A stretch of 64,000 bases of DNA, from positions 22,520,184 through 22,584,183 of the forward strand of contig CAIIXF020000012.1 of NCBI GenBank assembly GCA_903813345.2, written 5' to 3'. Below are positions 39,901-48,261 of the stretch, one piece after another (positions within the stretch are counted from its first letter, which is position 1; the number at the start of each line of letters is the position of its first letter). The DNA comes from Owenia fusiformis. Its lineage: Eukaryota > Annelida > Polychaeta > Sabellida > Oweniidae. Under the pieces are notes generated by a model, which saw nothing but the letters and a program-made list of their open reading frames with translations, searched no databases and was not told where the DNA came from. A program made the position numbers and the translations under genes.

Positions 39901-42900
39901 CCCCCGATCCGCCAGTGAAGATTGTTAAACCATGCCCTAACGAGGAAAATAAACATACATGTATTACTAAAGGTCCATGTGCAGTATGGCAAGTGATTTT
40001 AGGCAGTCATATCTTTCACCATGAGTACTTTCTGGCCATAAATACAATGGTTTTTATTAAAACAATATGTTTTCTTTCAAGTGAATTCCCCATGATAGTA
40101 AAATATAAAACCAACTCTCTGAAAAATCATGGATTAGGGCCCAGCCTTGGCACTTTAAAAAAAATATTAGGCTTATTTTCTCAAAAGAGGATCTTGTTTT
40201 TCTCAATTTAAACGTATCGAAAGTTTTTTCTACACTATATTAACAATTTCTGAAAAGGGGATGCGTATTGAAATATGTTAAAGTTAAAAAACACATATCC
40301 CATGTTATTTTCCCATAGGGAAAACTCGTGCTATCCATTGATTTCAGCATCATTTTGGTCATCGAAAATTGATATCTTCAAAACTAGACTTTCAATACCA
40401 TTGTATTTTGAAGATGTTTTCGACCCCTTGTTGAATAATATTTTCATACAATAAAAATCAGAAAAAATGAGATCCTCTTTTGAGTAAATAGGTTCAATAT
40501 TTTGAAAAAAATGTTGACATTCATAATTTTTCGAATTGTTCGACATCATCATGAGGACTTCACTGTACAGAAAACATATTGTTTTAATAAAAATCACTGC
40601 ATTTATGCCCAGAAAGTACTCAGCATGGTGAAAGATATGACTGTCTAAAATCCCTTGGCATATTGCACGTGGTCTTTTATGTAGTTTTGAATTTCAAACT
40701 CGACAGTTTTTCGCTTATTTCATATTATCCCCGTGCATCAATTGCAAAGACTAGTTTCAAAATTTACATTACCGAATGCATTACCGAATGCGACGCTTCC
40801 ATAAATAGTTCATGCTTTCATTGATGCACAGTAGTGGAAAAGAATGCACAAACATTAGCTTTCTGTTCCATCGCGGCCATTTTATTGGATAAATCGGCAA
40901 ACGTAGCAGTCCAGCCTTATTTTCAGAGGTGGCGTAACCGTCATGGTAATACATTGTGAGTATGCTTAGCACTGAATCCTATACATGAATATGTTTTCGA
41001 TGGGTGGGTGGTTTTCCCTTTACTGCCTAAAATCGCACATATCTAAAATGCATACTAACAAGGTTCGGGTGGTTTATCAGGGGCGGATCTGGGAACCAAC
41101 AAGGGGGAGGGGGGGCCCAAACTTGTGGTCTGAGAAAAAAATTTTGGGCCCCATAAACCCAAAAGTGGGCCCAAATTTTGAAATTTTGAGGCCCATTTTC
41201 TTCTAAATTTGGCCTAAAATTAACAAATAAGGCCTTACAAGGCCAATTTATGACCAAAAAGGCCTACTTTTTGGGGCCTTAAAGCCTTTTTAGGCTCAAC
41301 ATTTTTTTTGGGCACAATTTTTTTTTTCTGGGCCCACCCAAGGGGGGGGGGGGCGGGCCCCTGGGCCCCCCCCCCCCCATATCCGCCAGTGTTTATCTAG
41401 CATACAGAGATTTATATATAAAGTAACAACTTTGTTCGAGGTTAGCTTATGTTCATTCAAATGTATTTCAAGAATACAAAATCCCTGTCCTGCCTCCTAT
41501 CAAATATTCTGTTAAAGAACACTTGAGCTTAGATAATATGTGGTTCAAAAAGTGTCACCTAGCTTTTCACTAAGCGTGAACATATAGATATATATTGACT
41601 TTCTTTTATATTGTTATATTTTTAGAATGTACTGCTCAATTTGGACCATGGTCGAAATGGATACTTGGTACATGCGTTGGAGGAATTAGAGACCAGTTCG
41701 GGCGTTGTGCTATTAAGGGAAGGCAGTTGTGCACACGCACTCGAGTTTGCCCCAAGTGCCCCGCGAACCCCCTTCTTCCGGGACAATGTCTTGGCGCTGC
41801 TACCCAAACAAAGACTCAAGAATGTTGTGACACGATACAGCGTAAGTATTAAATGAGGCCATGCACCTATGGTGTTGTTGTCAGAGACACGAACAGATGT
41901 AGCTGTAGCTTGATCAATAACATACCATCCATATACTCAAGCTCTAGATCAAATCAGATTTCCTTTTATACAACTTTTCACGATGCCTCAAATTGATTAC
42001 AGAATGTACTACGCCTACTCCATGGAGAGAATGGTCGGAATGGGTATTTGGCACGTGCACAGGGTTCGCACATGACCAGTTAGGCAATTGCATTAGGCAG
42101 GGAACTCAATCGTGCACACGTAATCGAGTTTGCCCGAAGTGCCCCTTAAACGTCAATCTTCCTGGAAATTGTGCTGGTGCTTCGAGAGAAACAAAGATAC
42201 AACAGTGTTGCCCTATAAAAAAAAGTAATGTAACTGTTATCATTTACTATATCTAAAAACCATTAAACGTATCGAATGTGAATAATCTTAACTACGTGGG
42301 TGTTTGATTATTTTATCATTTTTATTAAACAGCTTGTAGCAAATGGACAGAATGGGGGAAGTGGGTTTTTGGCGATTGCATAGGCGCCGTGTTCACAGCC
42401 CCAGGCGTAATTCCACGACGATGCATAACTCAGGGATGGAGAACATGCAATCGTACGAGGCACTGCCCGGCCTGTCCGGGAGACATGCGAGGCATGCGCG
42501 ACATTGACCTCGACAGGAGAAGCGGGGGAATGCCAGGAAAGTGTGTCGGCGCTTCTGTTGAGCATAAACAAGAACGCTGTTGTATACCACCACCAGTACC
42601 ACCAGGTAAATCACATTTGTTGTATTTTCCTCAAGTTGTAGAGAAACACACTTGAGGGACACAACAATATAAGACAAGACAGACACATCTAAACACTGCA
42701 TTGACTTTAACTCATATTATCCTACACTTAGTGTACTAAATGTATAATAACATTAAAAAATAAATTTGATATCTATTGGCAAAATGAATAACCGGAGGAT
42801 ATCGTGATGATATACTCCGGGCGGAGGATATCGTGACGATATACTCCGGAAAACCCAATAAGCGGAGGATATTGTGACGATATACTCCGCTTGTTGATTT

Positions 42901-45703
42901 CCCGCCAAATTGACTCTATTTGGCATGAAATTCATTTTGCAATGATATTATACATTTAGTACACTCCTTTTAAGTGTAGGATAATAAGAACATCCTATGA
43001 TTTTTTTTCAGAATATCATTTTAATCTACTCGGTGATATTGATATATGCACTCGTTCGCTTTGCTCTCTCGTGCAGATATCAATATCACCTCGTAGATAA
43101 AAATGATATTCCTCAAAATCATAGGATATCTTTTAAGTATGCCTATACCACCAGCATATGCGACTGAATTGTCCCTTTGCTAGTGCTTGATGTCGAAATT
43201 ATTGAACATGTTTTCGATCAACGTCTATTATTAATAAATGGGTTCTTTACGACAACAAGATAACTTTAGTAGTATTTTACTTGGAATAGGGGTCAATGAA
43301 TTCACCCATGTCGTCATGATTGCTAATATCAATTCGAAAATGACTATATCCACGCCTGCTATAAACTGTGAACAAAGCCAACATTTCATGTGTGATGTCA
43401 TAACGGTGGGCCGAAGTAATAGCGGACCATTAAATGAATATTCGAAAAACCTAGGGCTAGGTACACACGTTTTCTGTACCCCGAACAACCGAAGGGAGTG
43501 GGTGGTTCGAAAGCTTTTCGTCGATATGACACCTGCTTTTCGGTCTATATTTCTCAAATATAAAGTAATTACTTTATAATAGGTAATTCGGTTTTCTCCC
43601 TTTCTTGCCCGGCCTATAAGTCCCGAAGATAAGTCCTATTTGCAAGATAAGTGAAAAATAGATTTTCAAATGACAGCGGAGTTATTTGAGAAAATTCCAT
43701 TGGATTATTTCTCATTGATTTCCAAAATCAGGTAGATTAATGGGAATGTTCTCCTCACATTCTTTTACCTCAGAATCTGAGTGGACTTGCAAACCATGGT
43801 GATATTAACAGTTAACTAGTGTTTGCTCTACCATTATACAATCGTGATAGCAATGTGTAATGGTTGCGTGAAGAGTTGGGCACAATTATCACAATACCAT
43901 ATTCGATACTCGAACTTTTGACGATGCAAAAGCGAAACGTTCTTTTTATTTTGACGAATATATTTGCAACACAAGTTGAAATATATGAGTCGGATGTCTC
44001 AAATGCACAGTACCAATTTTGAACACTTCGTTTATAGGTCCAACAACAACTGTAAAACAAGAACCACAATGTAATAAGTGGGGGCCATGGGGACCTGTCG
44101 AAGAGACAGAATGTACTTTAACCATATTCATGCAGAAACGTCAAGCGGCAGCCATAGTTTGCCCAGCTGGTACTTATGGGACCAAGAGGCTCACACGAAG
44201 GCGCGTGTGCCCACCGTGTGTTATAAACAATAACCCGTTAGCTGGTAAATGCGAAGGAAAGAACGAGGAGGTAACGTTGAAAGTGTGCTGTGTATCCCCT
44301 GCAACGACACCCAAGGCGACAACCACCGTGAAAGCGACAACCACCGTTAAAGCGACAACAACAGCAAAAGAAGGATGCAAATCGGTATGGTTTTGGTTGA
44401 AAGAGATAGAATGCCAAAGCGAAGGCGACGTACGCAGTTGTTATGAGTTTAATAATGTGGCTCAACCCGGCAAACGTCAACTACCAAATTGTCGTATGGG
44501 ATTTAATGTATGTACGCGAGAGAGGAAGTGTAGACCATGTTTGCAACCAAATGGCGATTGGATTAAAGGAATATGTGAAGGGCCCACTATAGTTAAATCT
44601 TATCCGCCTTGCTGCTTACCAGGTTTGTGCTTAATTTTCATATGGATTCGTGCTGAACGACTCGCAGAATAGACTTACTTATCATACAAAATAACGTTTT
44701 ACAATTGTATGATTTTTATTTGTAAATTACACAAGAACAGCTCAATACACTGGGCGACATTTTAAACATTAGGGGGGTTAAGCTATACTTGTTTACAACG
44801 TGTTCGTAAACGTTTAGAATTATGGTCGTATAGGGATTCGTTCTTCCCTTGGTATTACGTAGCTGCCAAATTGAGAGTAAAGGTATAAGGGAAACAGTTG
44901 TAATTCGTTCACTGTAAATATCAATTGAGGAGAGGACAGTAATCAATGGGGTCATAATATTACACGTAACTCACGTACAAGTTCTCTTAAAACGTGTAGC
45001 TCCCCTTCCCTATTATTTACATTTAATTCGTTGACCTCAACTAAAAGGTTAAGCATATACTGCCTCGGTTAGTATGTTTGTTTTTGCTCTCAGGTTCGTT
45101 ATTAAGCTTGAATTGTTTTATATTGTCATGTATTGAGTCCACCTGCTATGGCTCAGTATCGCTTGGCCCTGTATTCGATTCCCGGTTCAGATGAATTGTT
45201 TTTGCGTTTTATAATTCTGGGTGTTTGACTAAGTGGTCCACATCTCGTAGAAATGATGTTTAGTTGTACGTGCCGTGTGTATCAGTGCACATGGAAGAAT
45301 GCGGGCTAGACTCCTCCTATCTGGGGTTACTAGCTCTGTCTTCGATTGGAAAATGCGTAATATACGAATTATATCAATGAGGTATTGCTCAAAGGTTCCA
45401 AGAGTTGCACGATTGACTCATTGGTTTCATATCGAGTTTTAATGATTTTAAAGAAGAGTTGAATATGTTGTCATACATGGTTAGTCTAGATAAGATATTT
45501 CAAGGCTACCTCGCTCTGAGTTAAAGGAGACGCTAGAGGCAACAATCATACACTGCACCATTGCACCATTAAAGTTCTAAAGAATCAAAGTACCTGGTAT
45601 TTTAACCCGCTTGGTTTGTCTTTTATCACGGAACACCTGGTTATTTTTATGAACTTGTAATTATGTATTTATTTCAGTACTCGCGCCGGACCCTGGCAAA
45701 TAA
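15934..45703 (+). CDS. Secreted multi-domain thrombospondin type-1 repeat protein with Cys-Cys TSR-like modules
   Basis: Eighteen coding exons: 15934-15985, 18022-18119, 18361-18538, 22153-22238, 22454-22604, 23819-23998, 27301-27483, 34341-34523, 35209-35391, 35866-36054, 36184-36453, 37153-37368, 39074-39289, 41626-41841, 42003-42224, 42333-42605, 44038-44622, 45678-45703. All junctions are GT..AG and the phases join without a stop: 3507 bases, 1168 residues. Order: signal peptide (residues 1-22, ending HA-QI); a Cys-rich domain present twice (about 28-109 and 110-188) with a basic KKGGRKGGRK tail after the first; five TSRs (189-494); eight TSR-like modules ending in CC (495-1160) with a Thr-rich linker near 1050-1070; tail VLAPDPGK. 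TSR proteins work outside the cell in adhesion, matrix or host defence, but the precise role is unknown. The whole is an inference from splicing logic; transcripts would be needed to confirm that all exons join. Confidence 0.85.
16338..16668. repeat. ~168-bp direct tandem duplication in intron 1
   Basis: Two adjacent near-identical copies. Both contain ACATCTAGATTCAAATTGAC, GCGAGAGTTGATCAGCTTGC and GGGCACAACAGTGACATCTC, and each ends with an AACAAGGCAAACATTG phrase. Non-coding. Confidence 0.85.
16796..17085. repeat. 30-bp satellite, about ten units, intron 1
   Basis: The unit is close to GAGTTAATCCTATTCGTACG followed by TTTTCGAAAT. About ten copies run head to tail with few changes (GTACG/GTTCG variants). 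Because the unit is a multiple of three it gives a long minus-strand frame repeating RINSFRKRTN. This has no start context, no homology and mirrors the array exactly, so I treat it as non-coding. Confidence 0.9.
17245..17940. repeat. Dispersed repeat, family also at 25885 and 12385
   Basis: Shares TAAAGACCCCATTTATACAG..., ATGTGGTATGTGAAACTTTT, TTTCAGAGAAAAATGCATTT and the later AAAGATTGACAA-type blocks with 25885-26545. Non-coding, in intron 1 of the TSR gene. Confidence 0.7.
18765..20160 (-). mobile_element. 5'-truncated LINE (non-LTR retrotransposon) fragment, antisense in TSR-gene intron 3
   Basis: On the minus strand the reverse-transcriptase motifs can be read in order. First is SGVRQGDTLYPSLFALCINDLL (near 20000), then the catalytic AYADDIVLLSDSP (about 19830-19870, in another frame), then a thumb region with YKYLGIFF and NYAVGVWGCD (19500-19650) and RAQRFLLGVHRFAPL (19370-19420). 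At least one frameshift separates the GVRQGD and YADD parts, and the N-terminal endonuclease is missing, so the copy is dead. The thumb and C-terminal part resembles the element at 54672-55860, so the two belong to related lineages. Clade not assigned. Confidence 0.85.
20161..20900. other. Intron 3 sequence, nothing recognised
   Basis: Between two antisense LINE fragments. Slightly higher GC (20260-20500) than the surroundings, which could be the remains of an element's 5' region. No gene or clear repeat can be supported. Confidence 0.4.
20905..21530 (-). mobile_element. LINE 3' fragment with CCHC knuckle, antisense in intron 3
   Basis: A 188-residue minus-strand frame (20922-21488) ends with CLMC-NKKTGSE-CHYLLEC, a C-x2-C-x7-H-x4-C arrangement typical of the extreme C-terminus of many non-LTR retrotransposon polyproteins. 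The preceding region is Lys/Asn-rich (NLTKLRISAHKLEIETGRY), as in the post-RT part of such elements. No RT domain is present; it is a 5'-truncated dead copy from a different family than 18765-20160. Confidence 0.7.
21555..21890. repeat. Intron segment homologous to 22738-23112
   Basis: The 3' part of intron 3 and the middle of intron 5 share an ordered set of phrases (TAGC..TTTGAAATCTCG, CCTTCTATTC..ATAGCATATTTTT, AAATC(T/C)CCATTG, AATGTTCAAAACCT, GAAATTAAGTGAC). Both segments lie downstream of the duplicated Cys-rich exon pairs, as expected if exons plus following intron were copied together. Confidence 0.6.
22605..23818. other. TSR-gene intron 5, no gene
   Basis: Apart from the segment 22738-23112, which matches intron 3, the remainder is AT-rich sequence in which I recognise nothing. 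Confidence 0.5.
24090..25830. repeat. ~82-bp satellite with higher-order structure, intron 6
   Basis: About 21 head-to-tail units containing TTTGAATTGTAAAGTATTCC, CATCATCTCCAACATGTATT, GCAATGACTTTAGTATGAAT and GAAATGACACGTGGTCTTGT. Diagnostic variants (CACGTAGTC, ATTGCAATGCC, and a short unit lacking GGTCTTGTAG) recur about 652 bp apart (for example near 24447 and 25099, and near 24780 and 25434), so a block of eight units has itself been duplicated. Most units contain CACGTG. Several minus-strand frames (MQYMLEMMEYL...) are products of this array, not genes. Confidence 0.9.
25885..27297. mobile_element. ~1.4-kb fold-back element in intron 6
   Basis: The left end begins AAAGGCCCAATATAAAGTTT and the right end reads ...AAATTTTACACGGGGATTTT, imperfect inverted copies of each other. 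The two arms match the pieces at 12385-12960 and 17245-17940. It contains a second element (26554-27150). Its right end lies only three bases before exon 7, so the element supplies the polypyrimidine tract and acceptor region (TAAATTCTAG at 27291-27300). Confidence 0.6.
26554..27150 (-). mobile_element. Mariner-group element with degenerate transposase C-terminus
   Basis: The termini are inverted: CAGGGTGACATAAAAAAGTG at the left and CACTTTTGTGTCACCCTG at the right. On the minus strand, reading 27000 down to 26689, the frames contain LPDINPQDF then YLWEYLKNHLYGTNPQTIEHLK-EI and a basic R-x3-C-like tail, which corresponds to the SPDLTPLDFFLWGYLK box and following region of mariner-group transposases. 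The frame is interrupted, so it is inactive. Nested in the 25885-27297 fold-back element. Confidence 0.75.
27921..34170. repeat. 50-bp minisatellite, exactly 125 units, intron 7
   Basis: The unit begins ATTTTGCAATAGAAGAAAGC, continues ATCCATGACCTATCAGCATG and ends with a variable ATCTTATTGT block. The array starts at 27921 and the last unit starts at 34121, 6200 bases later: 124 whole units apart with no net insertion or deletion. Variation is confined to a few columns: AGAAG/ACAAG/AGAGG, AAGC/AAAC/AAGG/AATC, and the end block TCTTAT/TCCAAT/TCGTAT/TCTAAT/ACCAAT. Short multi-unit blocks recur (the GTTTTGCAATACAAAAAAGC variant at 31321, 31521 and 31671). There is no open frame, and no spacers, so it is not a CRISPR. 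Confidence 0.97.
34171..34340. other. End of intron 7 before exon 8
   Basis: Unique AT-rich sequence between the minisatellite and exon 8. The last 28 bases (34313-34340) recur before exon 9 (35181-35208), with one base different. Confidence 0.6.
36867..37117. mobile_element. 251-bp inverted-repeat element in intron 11
   Basis: Ends GAGCCTGGCCATGGGAAAAC ... and ...TTTTCCTGTGGCCTGGCTC are inverted copies extending to TTATCACA/TGTGATAA. It is flanked by ATATAT on both sides (36861-36866 and 37118-37123). The matching intron before exons 13 and 14 has the same flanking sequence without this insert (about 39030 and 41582), giving an empty site. Confidence 0.75.
37430..37690. mobile_element. GATCCGCC-type small element, copy after exon 12
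   Basis: Contains CCAACAAGG followed by a run of about 14 G, GGGCCCCATAAACC, GGCCTAAGAAGGCCCC, and the right terminus CCCCCGATCCGCCAGTGAAG. A copy with the same left truncation follows exon 13, so the insertion predates that duplication. Confidence 0.65.
37732..38443. repeat. ~710-bp fold-back in the exon 12 unit
   Basis: The left arm AAAGGTCCATGTGCAGTATG ... CACCATGAGTACTTTCTGGC is matched in reverse by GCCCAGAAAGTACTCATGGT ... GCACGTGGTCTTT at the right. It is repeated after exon 13 at about 39968-40678. It has no coding content; the frames within it are shadows of the repeat. Confidence 0.75.
39350..39915. mobile_element. GATCCGCC-type element after exon 13, interrupted by another insertion
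   Basis: Same body as 37430-37690, but split at 39571-39875 by a separate small element. Both halves align across the gap with the uninterrupted copy after exon 12. Confidence 0.7.
39571..39875. mobile_element. 305-bp MITE with 8-bp target duplication (hAT-like)
   Basis: The termini are a 20-bp perfect inverted repeat, CAAGGAGGATTGGCTCCCAG and its complement at the right. GGGCCAAT flanks the element on both sides (39563-39570 and 39876-39883). The exon 12 unit has the unoccupied site (one base different). An 8-bp duplication and CA..TG ends suit the hAT superfamily, which is an inference. Confidence 0.88.
39968..40678. repeat. Fold-back copy in the exon 13 unit
   Basis: A near-identical copy of 37732-38443, from AAAGGTCCATGTGCAGTATG to GCACGTGGTCTTTTATG. 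Small indels and substitutions (for example AGATCACTTTCAATACC shortened to AGACTTTCAATACC) show limited divergence since duplication. Confidence 0.8.
41078..41391. mobile_element. 314-bp GGGGCGGATC element with 5-bp target duplication
   Basis: It begins CAGGGGCGGATCTGGG and ends CCATATCCGCCAGTG, imperfect inverted ends, with long G and C runs just inside. TTTAT occurs on both sides (41073-41077 and 41392-41396). The corresponding site before exon 13 (near 38850) reads GGTTTATCTAG without the insert, so the empty site is visible in the same gene. Confidence 0.85.
42714..42987. repeat. ~275-bp fold-back carrying three tandem hairpins, intron 16
   Basis: The outer arms TTATCCTACACTTAGTGTAC and ...AGTGTAGGATAATAAG are inverted. 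In the loop lie three near-palindromes built on CGGAGGATATCGTGACGATA followed by TACTCCG, two adjacent and one about 20 bases further on. It is likely a non-autonomous DNA element. A second long hairpin follows at once. Confidence 0.75.
42990..43132. repeat. ~140-bp near-perfect hairpin, intron 16
   Basis: The left arm ATCCTATGATTTTTTTTCAG ... GGTGATATTGATAT pairs with ATATCAATATCACC ... CTCAAAATCATAGGAT. The loop is ATGCACTCGTTCGCTTTGCT plus a few bases. Stem about 55 bp with small bulges. Non-coding. Confidence 0.75.
43133..44037. other. Rest of intron 16, nothing recognised
   Basis: Overlapping 113- and 108-residue frames on opposite strands (43238-43579 and 43231-43557) show no family features and sit inside the intron between two in-phase exons. 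Confidence 0.45.
44623..45677. other. TSR-gene intron 17, nothing recognised
   Basis: Long final intron before the 26-base last coding exon. No repeat family or frame of interest is seen. Confidence 0.45.
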
Positions 45704-45704
45704 A
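45699..45704 (+). terminator. Polyadenylation signal overlapping the TSR-gene stop codon
   Basis: AATAAA covers the TAA stop (45701-45703). If it is used, the mRNA would have a 3' UTR of only about 10-30 bases. Another AATAAA lies near 46067. Confidence 0.4.
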
Positions 45705-46678
45705 GATAATACTCACAATCAATTTGTAAGTATGGTTCATTCCTTAGACACATACCGGAAAAAATATTACTAAGTCAATCAATTATTTCTAATAGAATAA
45801 TTCAGCACCATTTATGTTTTTTGGGTGTCATATTCATAAGTTTTTCTTCTCATGGCAGTATTTCATTGTCTGTATTTGTTTATTTATATTTCAATGACTA
45901 TATTTTATGCTTGTAGGGTTGTAAAGAGAGATATAACGGACATCAAATAATCTAGTCATGATCAATCAATGAAACAAACAAACAAACAAACAAATTCCAA
46001 AACAAACATATGAACAACAAAAATGAACTTAATAATACTGAGTACTATGTACAATAATCAGAAAAGAATAAATGATTTGCAATATAAGCGAAATGTTTTT
46101 TTAATTTCGATGTACTTTACTGGATGAATACCCTCCCGTGTTTTACTTCAGCTGCAAATGTAAGTCACGTTGATTAAGAAAAAGAAGTTTGCGCGGATAC
46201 AAAATATATTGAAATGGAGCACTACTTTCTTCGCATACATTGCGAAGGTGTGTGAAGTGCACAATGTCGAATCAACATCTTCACCTAAATAATACACGTA
46301 CAGAACGTTCAATAAGTATTGCTAATTTTGCTTTAACTTTTTTTCTTCATCAAACTTTCACAACATAAAGACAACATATATTTGCTCTTATTCTCGAAAA
46401 TATTCCTGTTAATCAACTAAGTACGAGGGGTGATCCAAAAGTCTTGGACGCCCTGCTCGAATTTTGTTTGTTTTTGATAAAATTACTTTAAACTCTCCAA
46501 TAATTAAGACCAACAACCTAACTACTTTGTGTAATAATTCCATGGTGACATGAAATGATATATTTTATGCAGTTTTCTAGATAGTTTTTAATATAGGGAC
46601 CCTGCTACCCGCTATCAACGTTTATATAGACAGGGACTATATTATCTCGGGGCGGACTTTAGATACCCAAAGATGGTC
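45704..46678. other. Intergenic, little recognised
   Basis: Holds a (CAAA)n run at 45974-45992 and, at 46428, a mariner-style terminus GAGGGGTGATCCAAAAGTCT without a visible partner. No gene. Confidence 0.4.
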
Positions 46679-46883
46679 TCTAACTAGTCACAACGGACCA
46701 TATTTTCTGGTTATAAATGTCCAACTAGTCACACCGGACCATATTTTCTGGTTATAAATGTCCAACTAGTCACACCGGACCATATTTTCTGGTTATAAAT
46801 GTCCAACTAGTCACACCGGACCATATTTTCTGGTTATAAATGTCCAACTAGTCACACCGGACCATATTTTCTGGTTATAAATT
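46679..46883. repeat. 41-bp tandem repeat, five units
   Basis: The unit contains TCCAACTAGTCACACCGGAC then CATATTTTCTGGTTATAAAT. The five copies are almost identical; the first has CTAACTAG and CACAACGG variants. Confidence 0.92.
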
Positions 46884-47595
46884 TCCATGGATATGTATAT
46901 AAATGAAGTCTCTGTGTAATTAATAGTTCATTGACATACAAGACTGTTCATGTAATACCCAAAACCAAGGGAATTTATTCTTTCACAAACAAAAAATCAA
47001 ACGGGCGTATTGGTGCTATATCTCTAGTAATGATTCAAGTCAGTGAATCGAGTGCAATTACGCATGCCAATATGCCCACGTATTCTAATATAAGTTATTT
47101 AAAATGTATGACAAATGTAAAAAAAATTTTGTTTATTTTTTTTTCTCAATATATAGATTTTCATTACACAAGACAGGATACAACTGTACAAGTGATTTGC
47201 TATGAGCCGTTGTTACAAAGGAAATAGAAATACAAAGAATACCAAATTCGAAACACAAACCCATTCCAATCACACGACATTCATTCATATCATGCATACC
47301 ACACACATACAATCACTCATCAAAAATATTTTCCAGTCTGAGACCTTCGTTTAGATAGGCTTGAAATCCAACACAAGTCAGTGGCATGTTGGAATAATAA
47401 GCTCTATTTATATCCAAAGAACATGTGTACGTTTTATAGATTTTATTACATAAAATATAACATATTACAATTTAACCTTTTTGGCATGGGGAGACGGCTA
47501 TCTATCGATCAGAGCTTGCGTAATTGTATACCAAAGAAACGATTACGTAATCATGAGATAATGTTACGTAATGACAGCGCACAATCATGATTATG
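46884..47595. other. Intergenic, nothing recognised
   Basis: AT-rich; the small frames have no recognisable features. Confidence 0.4.
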
Positions 47596-48240
47596 CAACC
47601 TTATATAATCATTAATCTTTGGGATAAGAGCCCAAAAACAAGTATACTCGTGAACGGAGTTTAAATAAAAGCTCTGTGAACGATAGGATACGCCGTTCCC
47701 CCAAAAGGGAAAAGTTAAACTTTCTAAAATGTTTCCTATCGAAATACCCAACAATGACGTGTTGCTCATTTAAGTGTATATCCTTTTCTCTCCATTGATC
47801 TCCGAAATATTTTAAAAGCATTTTGATGTTCTTGCACTCCCAAAAACGGTGGACAATCGTCTCTTTTTGGCCGCAAAAATCGCATTTATCATTCGTACGT
47901 ATACCAACAAGTTTAAGGTACAAATTTGAGGCATAAATATTATTAATAATCTTATACTGTAATTCCCAAAAAGCGTGTTTTTTTGTTATGTCATATACCA
48001 TTGAACACATATCTCGAGCGTTAACATATATTTGCAACATAAGCGCTTAACGCTTATTGATTCAGAAAAACATTGTTGATTGATGTACAATTGAATCATT
48101 TTTGTATTCAAATTTTTGATGTGGACCGTTTTGTTACCCATAAAAAACTGTTCGATGCTTTCAGTATATCCAGTTTCACACTTCGCTTTCGGATCGCTTT
48201 TTAAATTGATTTCCATTTCTTTGGTATGGAAGATATTAGG
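47596..48240 (-). mobile_element. LINE 3' fragment (post-RT region with C-x2-C-x7-H-x4-C)
   Basis: The minus-strand frame 48040-47612 reads FWELQYKIINNIYASNLYL then CDFCGQKETIVHRFWEC, the C-terminal region of L1/Tx1-like non-LTR retrotransposons (kil-n-k...s-CxfC-x-E-T-HLF-x-C pattern). A second frame upstream (48216-47986) continues it after a frameshift. RT and endonuclease are absent; dead copy. It is head to head with the LINE at 48262. Confidence 0.75.
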
Positions 48241-48261
48241 CTAATGTAATCTAAAAAGTTT

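Larger units (their letters stand above)
37153..41841 (+). repeat. Recent tandem triplication of a TSR-like exon (exons 12, 13, 14)
   Basis: Exons 37153-37368, 39074-39289 and 41626-41841 are all 216 bases and nearly identical. Exon 12 to 13 changes Ala to Pro in FGAWSKW plus the split first codon. Exon 13 to 14 changes Gly to Arg (FGGC to FGRC) and GQIQ to DTIQ. The introns are copied too: a fold-back at 37732-38443 recurs at 39968-40678, and 38769-39073 recurs at 40998-41625. All three keep correct splice sites and phase. The unit lengths differ (1921 and 2552 bp) mostly because of inserted small elements. Confidence 0.9.
36184..44622 (+). other. Eight TSR-like modules ending in Cys-Cys (exons 11-17)
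   Basis: Exons 36184-36453, 37153-37368, 39074-39289, 41626-41841, 42003-42224 and 42333-42605 each encode one module; exon 44038-44622 encodes two, separated by a Thr-rich linker (ATTTVKATTTVKATTTAK). Shared order: a W-x2-W pair; G-x-C or E-C; a variable loop ending in C; then R-x-C-x-R-x-R-x-C-x2-C (CTRTRVCPKC, CKRTRTCQPC, CNRTRHCPAC, LTRRRVCPPC, CTRERKCRPC); then G-x-C-x-G; and finally CC. The Trp pair and stacked Arg residues are the layered core of a TSR, but the CPxC insertion and terminal CC are not the usual TSR disulphide pattern. I know no named domain with this layout. Exons are phase 1-1. Confidence 0.8.

Noticed and set aside
37567-40211. Frames such as MGFKAFLSQIYLGP and MPYCTWTFSNT in introns 12-13
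   Set aside because: They fall in repeated small elements and fold-backs, present in both duplicate units without conservation of coding sense.
43231-43579. 113- and 108-residue frames on opposite strands
   Set aside because: Within intron 16, with no motif, signal peptide or family resemblance; mutual shadows.
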